Shown: positions 15,391-25,017, numbered from the stretch's first letter. The stretch: 64,000 bases of DNA from Bizionia sp. (GCA_020631395.1 JAHDHI010000010.1:1-64000), one strand, 5' to 3'. Translations and numbers: made by a program. Notes: a model not told the origin generated them from the letters alone.

Positions 15391-16938
15391 TTATTTTAAT
15401 GAGAGCTTCATTACTTGTTTCTTACGTCCCTTTCTTCCTTGAAAAATAATATCTTCCCCATTGTTGTTCAAATATCCTCTTCCAACTGCAAACGGCACGA
15501 CAGAGTCCTTGTCATCCAAAATTTTCTTGTATTCGAAATTTCCAGACTCATCCAAAGTAATCACATAAAGGTTGGACTTTTTCGTCTTAACTCCTTTAAA
15601 CTGCAATCTATCGTTTCTTAGTTTTTTAACTTTGTCAGAACAGTTTATAAAGAAATAACTCTTCCCATCATAGTATGTAGAGGTATAGGACAAATATGGT
15701 GAATAGTATCTTGCAGCTTGCTTCTTGTTAATGTTCCTAGCCCACAACAATTTTCCATTTGTGTCCATTTTTGTGCTAATTATGTCTCTAAAATGATATA
15801 TGTAGTATGTTGATCCTCCTCCGTTTGGGTTTGACATAAAATGAGTAGTTATGAAAAACTCCTCAGCATTTAAGATACACTCGTTGTTCTCAGTAATGTG
15901 GATGTCTCTAATTGAAATGTTCCTTAATTCCTTGTCTTTGTTTTTTCCATACTTATCCAAGATAAACTGTTTGGTAAATGGTGAATACACACTGTTTTTC
16001 AATTGCATCTCATTGGCATCTACATCAAAATAAGCCAATCCTTTGTAACGAGAGTCATTTCTTTCAGAATAGAACCCGACACAAAGCAACTTCCCATCAT
16101 TTATAACAGTTGTAAGAGAGCCCACGAAATTTTCTCCAGAATCGAAAATTAAAGATTGTTTTTTACTTCCATTGATTTTATACAATTCATATTGATACTT
16201 GCCTCCTTCCTTTTTCTTTCTTTTCTCTCTAGGAAAGGATTTACCCAGTAAATAAACCGTTCCATCCCTTTCATCGACATCTATGTTCTGAAGTCTAAAC
16301 TTCCTATCTTTTATACCTCTTTTGAATTCGGTTTGAAAAACTTTTTCCAATTTGTTGTTGAATACGAACAATCGGTGAGTTTCAGAATCTTTATTCTTTA
16401 TATCCAGTGTAGCCGCTATGTATTCTTGATTTTTGGAAATATAGAAATCTCCCAACACATCTCCATCCACATCATTTCCAAATCCAAAGAATCCAAATCC
16501 TCTTTTCACATCTTTCAAAGGGATTGAAAGCAACAATTCTCTTTTGAAGGAGAACTTGTCCAATGGCGATATGTTCGAATAGTACTCTAATTTTTTAGAT
16601 TTCTTGTTGTACAAATACTCGATTAAGCACAATTTGCCATCACTGATAAAAGCTTTTTCGATGGCTCCCCTTCTTTTGTCCACTTCGAAGTCAAAATTCT
16701 TTACAAGGTTTATATTTTTGTCATAATGCTCTATGTAATATCCTTTTTTGTAACGTCTTCCGATTACAACACCTTCTTTACCATCTTCAGTTGAAAATGC
16801 CATATTAGTAAATTTGCGCTTATCCTTAAATACCTCTGTCATTTTAACCTCTACAGGAATGTCGGCTTCACCTTCTTCTTGAGCTGAAATGGTTATTGTG
16901 AAAAATAAAAATAAGGTAAATAGCTTGTTGATTTTCAT
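15391..16938 (-). CDS. Exported protein of unknown function (515 aa)
   Basis: A signal peptide (MKINKLFTLFLFFTITISAQ) is followed by a Lys-rich mature protein with no Cys-rich or catalytic motif that I recognise. Repeating beta segments such as EGVVIGRRYKKGYYIEHYD, EYIAATLDIKNKDSETHRLFV and TVYLLGKSFPREKRKK suggest a beta-propeller-like fold. No T9SS sorting domain is visible at the C-terminus (QVMKLSLK), so it is probably periplasmic. It stands alone between a terminator and the radical SAM gene. Function unknown. Confidence 0.7.
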   Translation of the reverse strand: MKINKLFTLFLFFTITISAQEEGEADIPVEVKMTEVFKDKRKFTNMAFSTEDGKEGVVIGRRYKKGYYIEHYDKNINLVKNFDFEVDKRRGAIEKAFISDGKLCLIEYLYNKKSKKLEYYSNISPLDKFSFKRELLLSIPLKDVKRGFGFFGFGNDVDGDVLGDFYISKNQEYIAATLDIKNKDSETHRLFVFNNKLEKVFQTEFKRGIKDRKFRLQNIDVDERDGTVYLLGKSFPREKRKKKEGGKYQYELYKINGSKKQSLIFDSGENFVGSLTTVINDGKLLCVGFYSERNDSRYKGLAYFDVDANEMQLKNSVYSPFTKQFILDKYGKNKDKELRNISIRDIHITENNECILNAEEFFITTHFMSNPNGGGSTYYIYHFRDIISTKMDTNGKLLWARNINKKQAARYYSPYLSYTSTYYDGKSYFFINCSDKVKKLRNDRLQFKGVKTKKSNLYVITLDESGNFEYKKILDDKDSVVPFAVGRGYLNNNGEDIIFQGRKGRKKQVMKLSLK

Positions 16939-17024
16939 TGTTTGAATTTATAAATTTCGGGCAAAAACAGGAAAATAATTACAGCCCTTGTTTTAAAAAC
17001 AAAGAACATTGATTTTCAAACATC

Positions 17025-18098
17025 TTAGAACAATTTCAATTGTCCATCCTTATGAGTTTCGTAAAGGGAAGTATCCAGTCCAGGCATTTTTTTGTCTTTG
17101 AAATATTTAAGTTTTGCCAGTTTCATTAGATTATGTATTTGTTCTGCAATTTTCCCTTCGCCTCGCATGCGTTTCCCGTAGCGACTATCGTTTAATGATC
17201 CTCCGTGGCAACTTTCAATTTGATGCAAAACCTTTTCTGCCCTATCTGGCATTGTCTTTTTAATCCAATCCGAAAAAATCTCCCCGATGGCACCATTCAA
17301 CCTCACAATGGTATGTGCTATGGACAATGCCCCTTGTTCTGAAACCATTTTGGCCAATGGCAAGATCTCATGACTGTTTATGGAAGGTATTATCGGAGCT
17401 ATCATGACGTTTACCGGTATGCCATTTTCACTTAATGTCCTTACCGTTTCCAAACGTTTTTTGCTAGTCGCCGTTCTTGGCTCCAATATCCGCCTGGTTT
17501 CTTCAGACAAAGATGTAATTGACATGTTTACACTTACCAAGTTGTCTTTGGCCAATGCTTTCAACAAATCCAAATCTCTAAGTATCAACGCGTTCTTTGT
17601 AATGATGGATACAGGGTGTCTATACTTCAAAAAAACTTCTAGACATTGTCTCGTAATTTCAAATCTACGTTCTGCTGGTTGGTAGCAATCTGTATTTCCA
17701 GACATTACAATGGGATGGGCCTTCCAATTCTTCTTCTTGAGCAATGTCTCCAAAAGCCTTGGAGCTTCTTTTTTTACTAGAATGCGGCGTTCAAAATCCA
17801 ATCCAGCACTGTACCCCCAAAACTCGTGACTATTACGTGCATAACAATAGATGCAACCGTGTTCACACCCTTGGTATGGATTCATGGAAAAAGCCATTCC
17901 CACGTCTGGGCTTGTCACCTTGTTGACTATGGTCTTTGGAAACACTTCCAAATAGAGCGTTTTGTCTTTATCGGCTTGCTCACCTTCCTTTTCACAATAC
18001 TCCAAGAAATCATCACGTGTTTCGTGCTCCTGTTCAAGAAAACGATTGTGCTTATTTAGTTGGGCCCCTCTTCCCTTTATGATTTTATCGTTAAACAT
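17025..18098 (-). CDS. PA0069/Rv2578c-family radical SAM protein
   Basis: A 357-aa radical SAM enzyme with the CX3CX2C cluster motif in NPYQGCEHGCIYCYAR (about residues 80-88). This is preceded by the family-typical segment TSPDVGMAFSMNPYQGC and followed by NSHEFWGYSAGLDFE. VMSGNTDCYQPAERRFEITR and APIIPSINSHEI are further family signatures. It binds a 4Fe-4S cluster and S-adenosylmethionine; the substrate is unknown (the family is sometimes annotated as spore photolyase-like). Monocistronic. Confidence 0.85.
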   Translation of the reverse strand: MFNDKIIKGRGAQLNKHNRFLEQEHETRDDFLEYCEKEGEQADKDKTLYLEVFPKTIVNKVTSPDVGMAFSMNPYQGCEHGCIYCYARNSHEFWGYSAGLDFERRILVKKEAPRLLETLLKKKNWKAHPIVMSGNTDCYQPAERRFEITRQCLEVFLKYRHPVSIITKNALILRDLDLLKALAKDNLVSVNMSITSLSEETRRILEPRTATSKKRLETVRTLSENGIPVNVMIAPIIPSINSHEILPLAKMVSEQGALSIAHTIVRLNGAIGEIFSDWIKKTMPDRAEKVLHQIESCHGGSLNDSRYGKRMRGEGKIAEQIHNLMKLAKLKYFKDKKMPGLDTSLYETHKDGQLKLF

Positions 18099-18210
18099 AT
18101 TATGTAATTTTTGTAAAATTACAAAACAACATTGAACGTTAATAGCTTTTTAGTTCACTTTATCAACAAAATGTTTTATTTCAAGCGAACTCCCAAAAAA
18201 GTTGTTTGAC

Positions 18211-18224
18211 AAAAAGTAGGGTCT
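18211..18224 (+). promoter_or_regulatory. AAAAAGTAGGGTCT element upstream of tandem copy 1
   Basis: About 70 bases before the first paralog. It matches the element at 19459-19474 upstream of copy 2 and, in part, the one before the propeller kinase. The corresponding segment is missing upstream of copy 3. Confidence 0.35.
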
Positions 18225-18293
18225 AATAGCTGCTTAAGTGTCTTAAATACAATTCATTAAAACAAAATTGCAAACAAAAAAAACGATAAAGTC

Positions 18294-19343
18294 ATGAAAA
18301 AAAAATTATCTCTAGCCATTTTGCTTCTTTCCGTTGCTGTGAACGCCCAGGAACTAATTAAAAGAACCTTTATAACCCCATCTTTGCCTCCTGTAGAAAC
18401 AAAGTCCTCCCAAACCTTGTTATGGGATCAAAACCCAGGAACGATTCCACCACCAGATCTTGAATTAATATCCATACCCATTACGCATTCCAATGTAGAT
18501 GATAAAGCATTATGGTATGCAGATGACTTTAAACTAAGCTCTGCAAGTGAAATCACCAAAATCAAGATATTCGGAATAACATATGATCCAAATGATTTTA
18601 TCAACAATAATCTAACTGGAGTGGATTTATACATCTATGCCAATTCAAATGATAATATTCCATCCAGTAATCCATCTGAAGTAGGAACTGGACTCTTGGA
18701 AATTATAAATCTTGACTCAGCCAGCAGTGCACTGGAAATAGAGGACGATAATGGGCTAGGAACTGGAGTTGTAAACTTTACTTTTGACATCGAAGAACAC
18801 AACGGCTCCTCATTTCATCTTCCTGAAGGAACATACTGGATATCTTTTTTCCCGAGACTCGACAATTTATCTTATGTAGACTTTGGCGATGAGGAAGCCT
18901 TGAAAGTATGGACAACAATGGGTCCTGATCCTGATATAACAAACACTCTATCTCATGGACAAGTCATGGACAAGGATATGGTACTTACCGACAACTATAC
19001 AACATGGACTTCGGTTCTAGAAGCTAGCGACAATGAAGTCGAAAATTTTGCATTTACCATTGAAGGAAACCCACTATTGTCCGTCGATGAATTCGAAGAA
19101 GATTCACTATCCATATACCCGAACCCGACCAACGGCCCATTGACCATAGACAATCCTTCCGATGATGGAAGTATCGTGACCCATTATACGGTTTTCGACA
19201 TCAATGGGAGAAAAATAAGTACTGGAAAGGAGACTGGCATGTTCACTCTCGATATGGAAGCTTTGAGTGCAGGGCCATATTTTCTTCAATTGGATTTACC
19301 GGACAGGAGTCTTACCACCAAAATAATAAAGCAACATCCTTAA
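18294..19343 (+). CDS. T9SS-sorted secreted protein, tandem paralog 1
   Basis: A 349-aa protein with a signal peptide (MKKKLSLAILLLSVAVNAQ). It has a single central domain holding LLWDQNPG, ADDFKLSSASEITKIKIFG, GVDLYIYANS and GLLEIINLD, and then WISFFPRLDN and FTIEGNP. A T9SS type A sorting domain (SIYPNPTNGPLTI to IIKQHP) ends it. The central domain is predicted to be a beta-sandwich and has no recognisable catalytic residues. Two further copies follow. The sorting domain is nearly identical in all three, whereas the central domains have diverged. Function unknown; a surface or secreted binding protein is plausible. Confidence 0.78.
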   Translation: MKKKLSLAILLLSVAVNAQELIKRTFITPSLPPVETKSSQTLLWDQNPGTIPPPDLELISIPITHSNVDDKALWYADDFKLSSASEITKIKIFGITYDPNDFINNNLTGVDLYIYANSNDNIPSSNPSEVGTGLLEIINLDSASSALEIEDDNGLGTGVVNFTFDIEEHNGSSFHLPEGTYWISFFPRLDNLSYVDFGDEEALKVWTTMGPDPDITNTLSHGQVMDKDMVLTDNYTTWTSVLEASDNEVENFAFTIEGNPLLSVDEFEEDSLSIYPNPTNGPLTIDNPSDDGSIVTHYTVFDINGRKISTGKETGMFTLDMEALSAGPYFLQLDLPDRSLTTKIIKQHP

Positions 19344-19458
19344 ATATTTTGTTATACATTTTTTTGTTCAAAACATAAAACCCACATAGATCACTGACTT
19401 CGTTCACGTTATCATAAAAACATCTTATTTAGAGAAAGTTGTCAAAAAATCACTAGGT

Positions 19459-19474
19459 AAAAGTAGGGTAGTAC
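19459..19474 (+). promoter_or_regulatory. AAAAGTAGGGTAGTAC element upstream of tandem copy 2
   Basis: It lies in the intergenic block duplicated along with the gene, about 115 bases before copy 2. The equivalent position before copy 3 (about 20794) has lost this segment while both flanks are kept. Confidence 0.35.
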
Positions 19475-19584
19475 AATCTTAAGCTGTTTTGTAAGTATTA
19501 AATTAAACAACCTAAACACTATGTAAGCCCTTACTGACTAAAGAAAATCCTGACTAAAGTAAACATTGAATTTTCAACAAAAAA

Positions 19585-20682
19585 ATGTATAACAAAATCT
19601 TTAAAGTCATAAAAAAACATTTTCTATTAGCTGTCTTACTAGTATGCATCACCTCGAATGCTCAAGAACCGAACAAATCGAATGTTCAAAAATTAATCAA
19701 AGAATTCGAGATTGCCACGTCCTCGACTACTACGGTCTCAACCTTGCCTGGCAAGGTGTCGAAGAACTCCAACTTGTTATGGGATCAAAACCCCGGAGCG
19801 CTTTCTGGTGGGGGTACTATACCAATATTACTGAATTTTCATTCCAATCCAGACGACGCTGCAATAATCTATGCAGACGACTTTCAATTGACCTCCGAAA
19901 GTGAAATCACCAAAATCAAGTTTTTCGGGACATCTGGAGGAAACGCCAATAATTTCATCGACAACTACTTGACAGGGGTCGATCTTTACATCTATGCCAA
20001 TTCAAGCGATGGCATTCCATCGGGTGATCCATATCAAACAGGAACAGGGCTTCTAGAAATCGTAAACCTTGATCCAACGAGCGAGTTTCTCGAATTTGAA
20101 TTCAGTACATTCAGTGCATCTGATATCTATTTCATTTTTGACATCGAGGCATATAACGGCGGCTCACCATTACTTCTTCCAGAAGGAAGCTATTGGGTAT
20201 GCTTTTTCCCGAGAACCGAATTCACCTTTACAGCTCCTGATTTGAATAAAGCTTGGTTAGCATATGGCCCAGATTCCAACATAACGAATACGCTATCCAA
20301 CGCGCATTACATGGACAAGGACATGATATATGGTAACGACGCCACGACATGGACTATGATTGATTATGATGAAATCAAGAACCTTGCATTCACAATTGAG
20401 GGAAATCCAACTACATTGTCCGTCAATGAATTCGAAGAAAAACCACTAGCCATATACCCGAACCCGACCAACGGTCCATTGACAATAGGCAATGCCTCCG
20501 ATGATGGAAACATAGTGACCCATTATACGGTTTTCGACATCAATGGGAGAAAAATGAGTACTGGAAAGGAGACTGGTATGTTCAACCTTAACATGGAAGC
20601 TTTGAGTGCTGGGCCATATTTTCTTCAATTGGATTTACCGGACAGGAGTCTTACCACCAAAATAATAAAGCAACATCCTTAA
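19585..20682 (+). CDS. T9SS-sorted secreted protein, tandem paralog 2
   Basis: A 365-aa paralog of the gene at 18294, sharing LLWDQNPGA, ADDFQLTSESEITKIKFFG, GVDLYIYANSSDGIPSGDP, FTIEGNP and a near-identical T9SS C-terminus. The N-terminus is MYNKIFKVIKKHFLLAVLLVC, shared with copy 3 but not copy 1, so copies 2 and 3 are the later duplication. The signal peptide has a longer basic n-region than in copy 1. The intergenic sequence before it is also repeated before copy 3. Function unknown. Confidence 0.78.
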   Translation: MYNKIFKVIKKHFLLAVLLVCITSNAQEPNKSNVQKLIKEFEIATSSTTTVSTLPGKVSKNSNLLWDQNPGALSGGGTIPILLNFHSNPDDAAIIYADDFQLTSESEITKIKFFGTSGGNANNFIDNYLTGVDLYIYANSSDGIPSGDPYQTGTGLLEIVNLDPTSEFLEFEFSTFSASDIYFIFDIEAYNGGSPLLLPEGSYWVCFFPRTEFTFTAPDLNKAWLAYGPDSNITNTLSNAHYMDKDMIYGNDATTWTMIDYDEIKNLAFTIEGNPTTLSVNEFEEKPLAIYPNPTNGPLTIGNASDDGNIVTHYTVFDINGRKMSTGKETGMFNLNMEALSAGPYFLQLDLPDRSLTTKIIKQHP

Positions 20683-20900
20683 ATATTTGATTAAAACTGT
20701 CAACTTGTTCAAAACATAAAACCCACATAGGCCAATGATTTCATTAACGTTATCATAAAAACATCTTATTCCGAGAAAGTTGTCAGAAAATCACCTTAAG
20801 CTGTTTTAAGTATCAAATCAAACAACCTAAACACCATACAAGCCCTTAACTTACTGAAGAAAAGCCTAGCTAAAGCAAACATTGAATTTTAAACAAAAAA

Positions 20901-21944
20901 ATGTATAACAAAATCTTTAAAGTCATGAAAAAAAAACTCCTATTAGGCATCTTACTAGTATGCATCACCTCGAATGCTCAAGAACCGAACAAATCGAATG
21001 TTCAAGAATTAATCAAAGAATTCAAGATTGCCCCGTCCTTGCCTGCCAAAGGTTCCAAGACTTACAAAACCTTGTTATGGGATCAAAACCCTGGAGTGCT
21101 TGGTGATACCACTCCAGTATTAATCAATACACATTCCAATCAAGACGACGCTGCAATATGGACTGCAGACGACTTTCAATTGACCTCTGCAAGTGAAATC
21201 ACCAAAATCAAGATTTTCGGGGCATGGACATCTGGCACTTTAGACAACTTAACAGGAGTTGATCTTTACATCTATACCAATTCAAGCGATAACCTTCCAT
21301 CTGGCGATCCATCTGAAGCAGGAACAGGGCTTTTGGAAATCATAAACCTCGATCCAACAAGCACCTTTCTTGAATTAGAACATAGCACTGAAGGTTTCCA
21401 CTTCATTTTTGACATAGAGGCATATAACGGTTCCCCTCTACCTCTTCAAGAAGGTATTTATTGGGTATCCTTTTTCCCGAGAATCGATAATTTCACCTAT
21501 GCAGACCCTGACTGGAATATGGCTTGGTTTGCATATCCTCCAGATGCCAATATAACGAATACTCTATCTTATGCTCAATATATTGACAAGGAAATGATAT
21601 TTGGAGACGACAGTACAACATGGAGTTCCCTTGAGGAAGCTACAGTCTCAAACCTTGCATTCACAATTGAAGGGACTACTACATTATCTGTCGATGAATT
21701 CGAAGAAAATTCGCTATCCATATACCCGAACCCGACCAACGGCCCATTGACCATAGACAATCCCTCCGATGATGGAAGCATAGTCACCCATTATACGGTT
21801 TTCGACATCAATGGGAGAAAAATGAGTACTGGAAAGGAGACTGGTATGTTCAACCTTAATATGGAAGCTTTGAGCGCGGGACCATATTTTCTTCAATTGG
21901 ATTTACCAAATAGGAGTATTACCACCAAAATAATAAAAAAATAG
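20901..21944 (+). CDS. T9SS-sorted secreted protein, tandem paralog 3
   Basis: A 347-aa paralog closest to copy 2: its signal region MYNKIFKVMKKKLLLGILLV differs by a few residues. An internal start at 20925 (MKKKLLLG) would give a shorter signal peptide. The central domain keeps LLWDQNPG, ADDFQLTSASEITKIKIFG and GVDLYIYTNS; the T9SS sorting domain ends in TTKIIKK, lacking the QHP tail of the others. Its upstream region lacks the AAAAGTAGGGTAGT segment, so expression may differ. A long hairpin follows the stop. Confidence 0.78.
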   Translation: MYNKIFKVMKKKLLLGILLVCITSNAQEPNKSNVQELIKEFKIAPSLPAKGSKTYKTLLWDQNPGVLGDTTPVLINTHSNQDDAAIWTADDFQLTSASEITKIKIFGAWTSGTLDNLTGVDLYIYTNSSDNLPSGDPSEAGTGLLEIINLDPTSTFLELEHSTEGFHFIFDIEAYNGSPLPLQEGIYWVSFFPRIDNFTYADPDWNMAWFAYPPDANITNTLSYAQYIDKEMIFGDDSTTWSSLEEATVSNLAFTIEGTTTLSVDEFEENSLSIYPNPTNGPLTIDNPSDDGSIVTHYTVFDINGRKMSTGKETGMFNLNMEALSAGPYFLQLDLPNRSITTKIIKK

Positions 21945-21957
21945 GAGCAATAATCAT

Positions 21958-22012
21958 TGTCACGTCTTTACCCTTAAATGGTCATTTTACGTTTAAAGGT
22001 AAAGACGTGACA
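21958..22012. terminator. Long inverted repeat between convergent genes
   Basis: 21-base arms (21958-21978 and 21992-22012) match at 20 of 21 positions around a 13-base loop, forming a very stable hairpin. It has no T-run. It separates the third paralog from the convergent crotonase gene and may act as a bidirectional transcription block or RNA-stabilising structure. Confidence 0.55.
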
Positions 22013-22041
22013 TATTAGAACTAAAGAGCAACAACTATTCT

Positions 22042-22824
22042 TTATTTACCAAGGAATTCTGCTTTGCGTTTTTCTAAAAACGCTGTAGTTCCCTCCCTGA
22101 AATCCTCAGTACCAAAACATTCTCCAAATTGTTCGATTTCAACACCAAAACCATCCACGCCATCTTTGAAATTGGCATTGATCGCTTTTATGGCTTTGCC
22201 AATGGCCACGGATGAATTGCGCATTATCTTACTTCCTATTTTTTCTGCCAACGGCATCAAATCCGCCAAATTCACGACATCGTTTACCAAGCCATATTTT
22301 AAAGCTTTGTCGGCATCGATCATTCCTGCCGTCATAACCATCTCCATTGCTCTGCCTTTACCAACCAATTGCGGCAATCGTTGTGTCCCTCCATAACCAG
22401 GTATAACACCCAAGGACACTTCTGGAAGTCCCATTCTTGCGTTGGTACTAGCCAACCTGAAGTGCGCTGACATTGCCAACTCCAATCCTCCACCAAGGGC
22501 GAAACCATTGATTGCCGCAATGACTGGAGTTGAAAGATTTTCGACAAAATCAAACAACAATTCTTGTCCTTCAGCTGCCAACTTCGCACCATTTTCCACA
22601 TTGAAATCTGCAAATTCACCAATGTCCGCTCCTGCCACGAATGCTTTTTCTCCACTGCCCGTAATTATGATGACTTTTGTAGCTGCATCTTCATCGGCTG
22701 TTTTGAAAGCATTGTGCAACTCATTGATTGTCGACTTGTTCAAGGCATTCAGCTTGCTCGGGCGGTTGATTGTAATGGTCGTTATTCCATTTTCAGCTTT
22801 GGATAGTATGTTTTCGTAGTTCAT
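22042..22824 (-). CDS. Enoyl-CoA hydratase/isomerase (crotonase) family protein
   Basis: A 260-aa crotonase. The oxyanion-hole motif AFVAGADIGEF is at about residues 62-70, and GGGLELAMSAHFRLAS (about 107) and GLPEVSLGVIPGYGGTQRLP carry the two catalytic Glu positions expected of a true hydratase (E at about 112 and 132). It probably hydrates short-chain trans-2-enoyl-CoA in fatty acid or amino acid breakdown. It lies 79 bases after the NtrY-like kinase on the same strand. Confidence 0.88.
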   Translation of the reverse strand: MNYENILSKAENGITTITINRPSKLNALNKSTINELHNAFKTADEDAATKVIIITGSGEKAFVAGADIGEFADFNVENGAKLAAEGQELLFDFVENLSTPVIAAINGFALGGGLELAMSAHFRLASTNARMGLPEVSLGVIPGYGGTQRLPQLVGKGRAMEMVMTAGMIDADKALKYGLVNDVVNLADLMPLAEKIGSKIMRNSSVAIGKAIKAINANFKDGVDGFGVEIEQFGECFGTEDFREGTTAFLEKRKAEFLGK

Positions 22825-22903
22825 TCAAAAAATTATTTTCTAGTTCTCTCTTAGGTGAGACTTTTAATTATACATTTTTCATAGTACTCGAAGTTTCAAA
22901 AAA

Positions 22904-24355
22904 TCACTTTTTTGGAAACTCTACCGTAAAGATTGTACCACTTCCCTTTTGGGATACAAAGGTAATTGTTCCTCCATAAGTTTCCACAATGTTTTTTACC
23001 ATTGGAAGTCCAAGTCCCATACCGCTTGTCTTCGTAGTAAACTTTGGCTCGAACACCTTAGGTTTGTTTTCTTCCGTAATGCCAATGCCATTGTCAGAAA
23101 CCATAATTTTCACCATTTCGTTCTCCTCGGAAACCGTTACCAATATCTTTGGGGTTTGGCCTTCTGGAATGGCCTGGATGCCATTCTTAATCAAATTAGT
23201 CACCACTCGTATCAACTGCGTACGATCGAACTTGGCGACAAGCTCTTTTTTATCAGACTGAAATGTAATGTAGTCTTCATTGAAGATGTCCAATGACAAG
23301 TCTACGATTTCCACTACATTGAGCATCTCGTTTTGTTGGGCTGGCATTTTGGCAAAATTGGAAAATGCCCCAGCTATGGTGCTCATCGTATCTATTTGCT
23401 GAATCAACGTTTTGCTGTATTCATCTAATTTTTGATGAATGTTTTCATCTAAAGGATCGAATTTGCGCTGAAAGCTCTGAACGGTCAATCGCATTGGTGT
23501 CAACGGATTTTTTATTTCATGAGCCACTTGTTTTGCCATTTCTCTCCATGCTTGCTCACGCTCGCTTGTTGCCAATTGCACCGCACTTTCCTCCAATTCA
23601 TCAATCATGTTGTTATATGATTTTATCAGAATGGAGATTTCCTCGCTTACATTGTCTATGACCACTTTTTCATTGCGCTTCTCCAATCGTGTAGTCCTCA
23701 TTTTCTCACTAATGGCATTCAACGACTTGGTAATGTACTTGGACACAATGAATGCCAAGGCTACTCCTATTAAAAGTACAATTAACGATGTATAGCTCAA
23801 TCGCTCCAAAAACTCGTTCAACTCCTTTGCCAAGAACTCATCTTTCTCCAAATAGGGCAAGTTTATAATTGCCAATGGTTTGGACTTCTTATCCAATATA
23901 TAGATGTAAGAAGACAAAAAGGTTTCCTCACCTTCTTCTCTCTTTTCTACTAAACGATGTTCTGCAGTATTCAACAATGCATTTAAAACCTCTGCTTGTA
24001 GGCACTCCTTTTCCTTTTCCGGCTTTAATTCCGATTTGGACGAGATAAGAAAAGATCCCTCCAAGTCGTACAAGTCTATGGCCTGATTGTGAATGTCTGC
24101 TATCTTGTTTATCTTATCCTTGAAGATGAGAGGTATTTTTTCGGTGATGACTTCGTAGGATGTCTCCCTTAATTCGTACACCAAACTAGTGGTTATCGCT
24201 CTTTCCTTACGCTCTAGACGCTGATTGTGGTAATCTTGTGTTTCTTCATTGTATTGATGAATGGCCACGGCTGCTATGAGTATGGAAGACAGCAACACCA
24301 ACAATATCATTGCTATGAATATACGAACACGTAAGGATAGTTTTCTTAATTTCAT
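22904..24355 (-). CDS. NtrY-like sensor histidine kinase
   Basis: A 483-aa membrane kinase with a transmembrane helix at about 10-30, a periplasmic or extracytoplasmic segment, and a second helix at about 190-210. A HAMP-like region (ITKSLNAISEKMRTTRLEKRNE) follows. The HisKA motif is AHEIKNPLTPMRLTVQSFQRKF (phospho-His about 279), of the NtrY subtype. The ATPase carries NLIKNGIQAIP, DNGIGI and GMGLGLPMV. No response regulator lies beside it, so it is an orphan. It follows hemH-hemJ on the same strand with a 113-base gap. Confidence 0.88.
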   Translation of the reverse strand: MKLRKLSLRVRIFIAMILLVLLSSILIAAVAIHQYNEETQDYHNQRLERKERAITTSLVYELRETSYEVITEKIPLIFKDKINKIADIHNQAIDLYDLEGSFLISSKSELKPEKEKECLQAEVLNALLNTAEHRLVEKREEGEETFLSSYIYILDKKSKPLAIINLPYLEKDEFLAKELNEFLERLSYTSLIVLLIGVALAFIVSKYITKSLNAISEKMRTTRLEKRNEKVVIDNVSEEISILIKSYNNMIDELEESAVQLATSEREQAWREMAKQVAHEIKNPLTPMRLTVQSFQRKFDPLDENIHQKLDEYSKTLIQQIDTMSTIAGAFSNFAKMPAQQNEMLNVVEIVDLSLDIFNEDYITFQSDKKELVAKFDRTQLIRVVTNLIKNGIQAIPEGQTPKILVTVSEENEMVKIMVSDNGIGITEENKPKVFEPKFTTKTSGMGLGLPMVKNIVETYGGTITFVSQKGSGTIFTVEFPKK

Positions 24356-24468
24356 TTAATTATTTTCTATTGCAAGGCCATGTTTTTCATCAAACACAAC
24401 AATAATCGAACCAATGTAATACCAAGAGCAACATCGCTGACAATACCTTCCAAAAACGATGAATTCAA

Positions 24469-25017
24469 TTAAGCTTCAGGATTTTTATCTCGAATACGCT
24501 TATAGACTTTATACCCCAACATTAAAAGCAAACCCAATGCGACAATGCCAACAACTCCAAAAACCCAATTTAGAGCACTCCTCAATATAACTAAAAACAC
24601 AACGGCAAACAAAATGAAAGTAGCACCTTCATTCCAAAGCCGCATAAAGTTAGACGTTTTTTTAACGACATCCTCCTGCAGTTGCTTAAAATAGATATGG
24701 GTTTTAATGTGGTAGATCACAAGTAAAACAACAAATCCCAATTTTACGTGCATCCAAGATTGCTGCAACAAAGTTGGAATTAGGATTATTAGCCATAGTG
24801 CAAATAAGATGGCCAATATCGCAGATGGCCATGTAATGATGTACCACAATCGTTTCGCCATTAGCTTCAACTGTTTACCCAAAATCTCTTTTTCCGGTGA
24901 AGGTTTATGAAATGCCTCTATTTGATAGACGAACAACCTAGGAATGTAGAACAAACCGGCAAACCATGTAATTACAAATATTAAATGCAGTGCCTTTATA
25001 TAATTATAGTATTCCAT
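24469..25017 (-). CDS. hemJ: Protoporphyrinogen IX oxidase HemJ
   Basis: A 182-aa integral membrane protein with four or five helices. The HemJ/UPF0093 signature is present: ALHLIFVITWFAGLFYIPRLFV (with the conserved His near residue 10) and KRLWYIITWPSAILAI. HemJ oxidises protoporphyrinogen IX to protoporphyrin IX, using heme as cofactor and passing electrons to the respiratory chain. It starts 5 bases after the hemH stop, so the last two steps of heme synthesis are cotranscribed. A CopD-like label is the main alternative, but length and context favour HemJ. Confidence 0.88.
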   Translation of the reverse strand: MEYYNYIKALHLIFVITWFAGLFYIPRLFVYQIEAFHKPSPEKEILGKQLKLMAKRLWYIITWPSAILAILFALWLIILIPTLLQQSWMHVKLGFVVLLVIYHIKTHIYFKQLQEDVVKKTSNFMRLWNEGATFILFAVVFLVILRSALNWVFGVVGIVALGLLLMLGYKVYKRIRDKNPEA

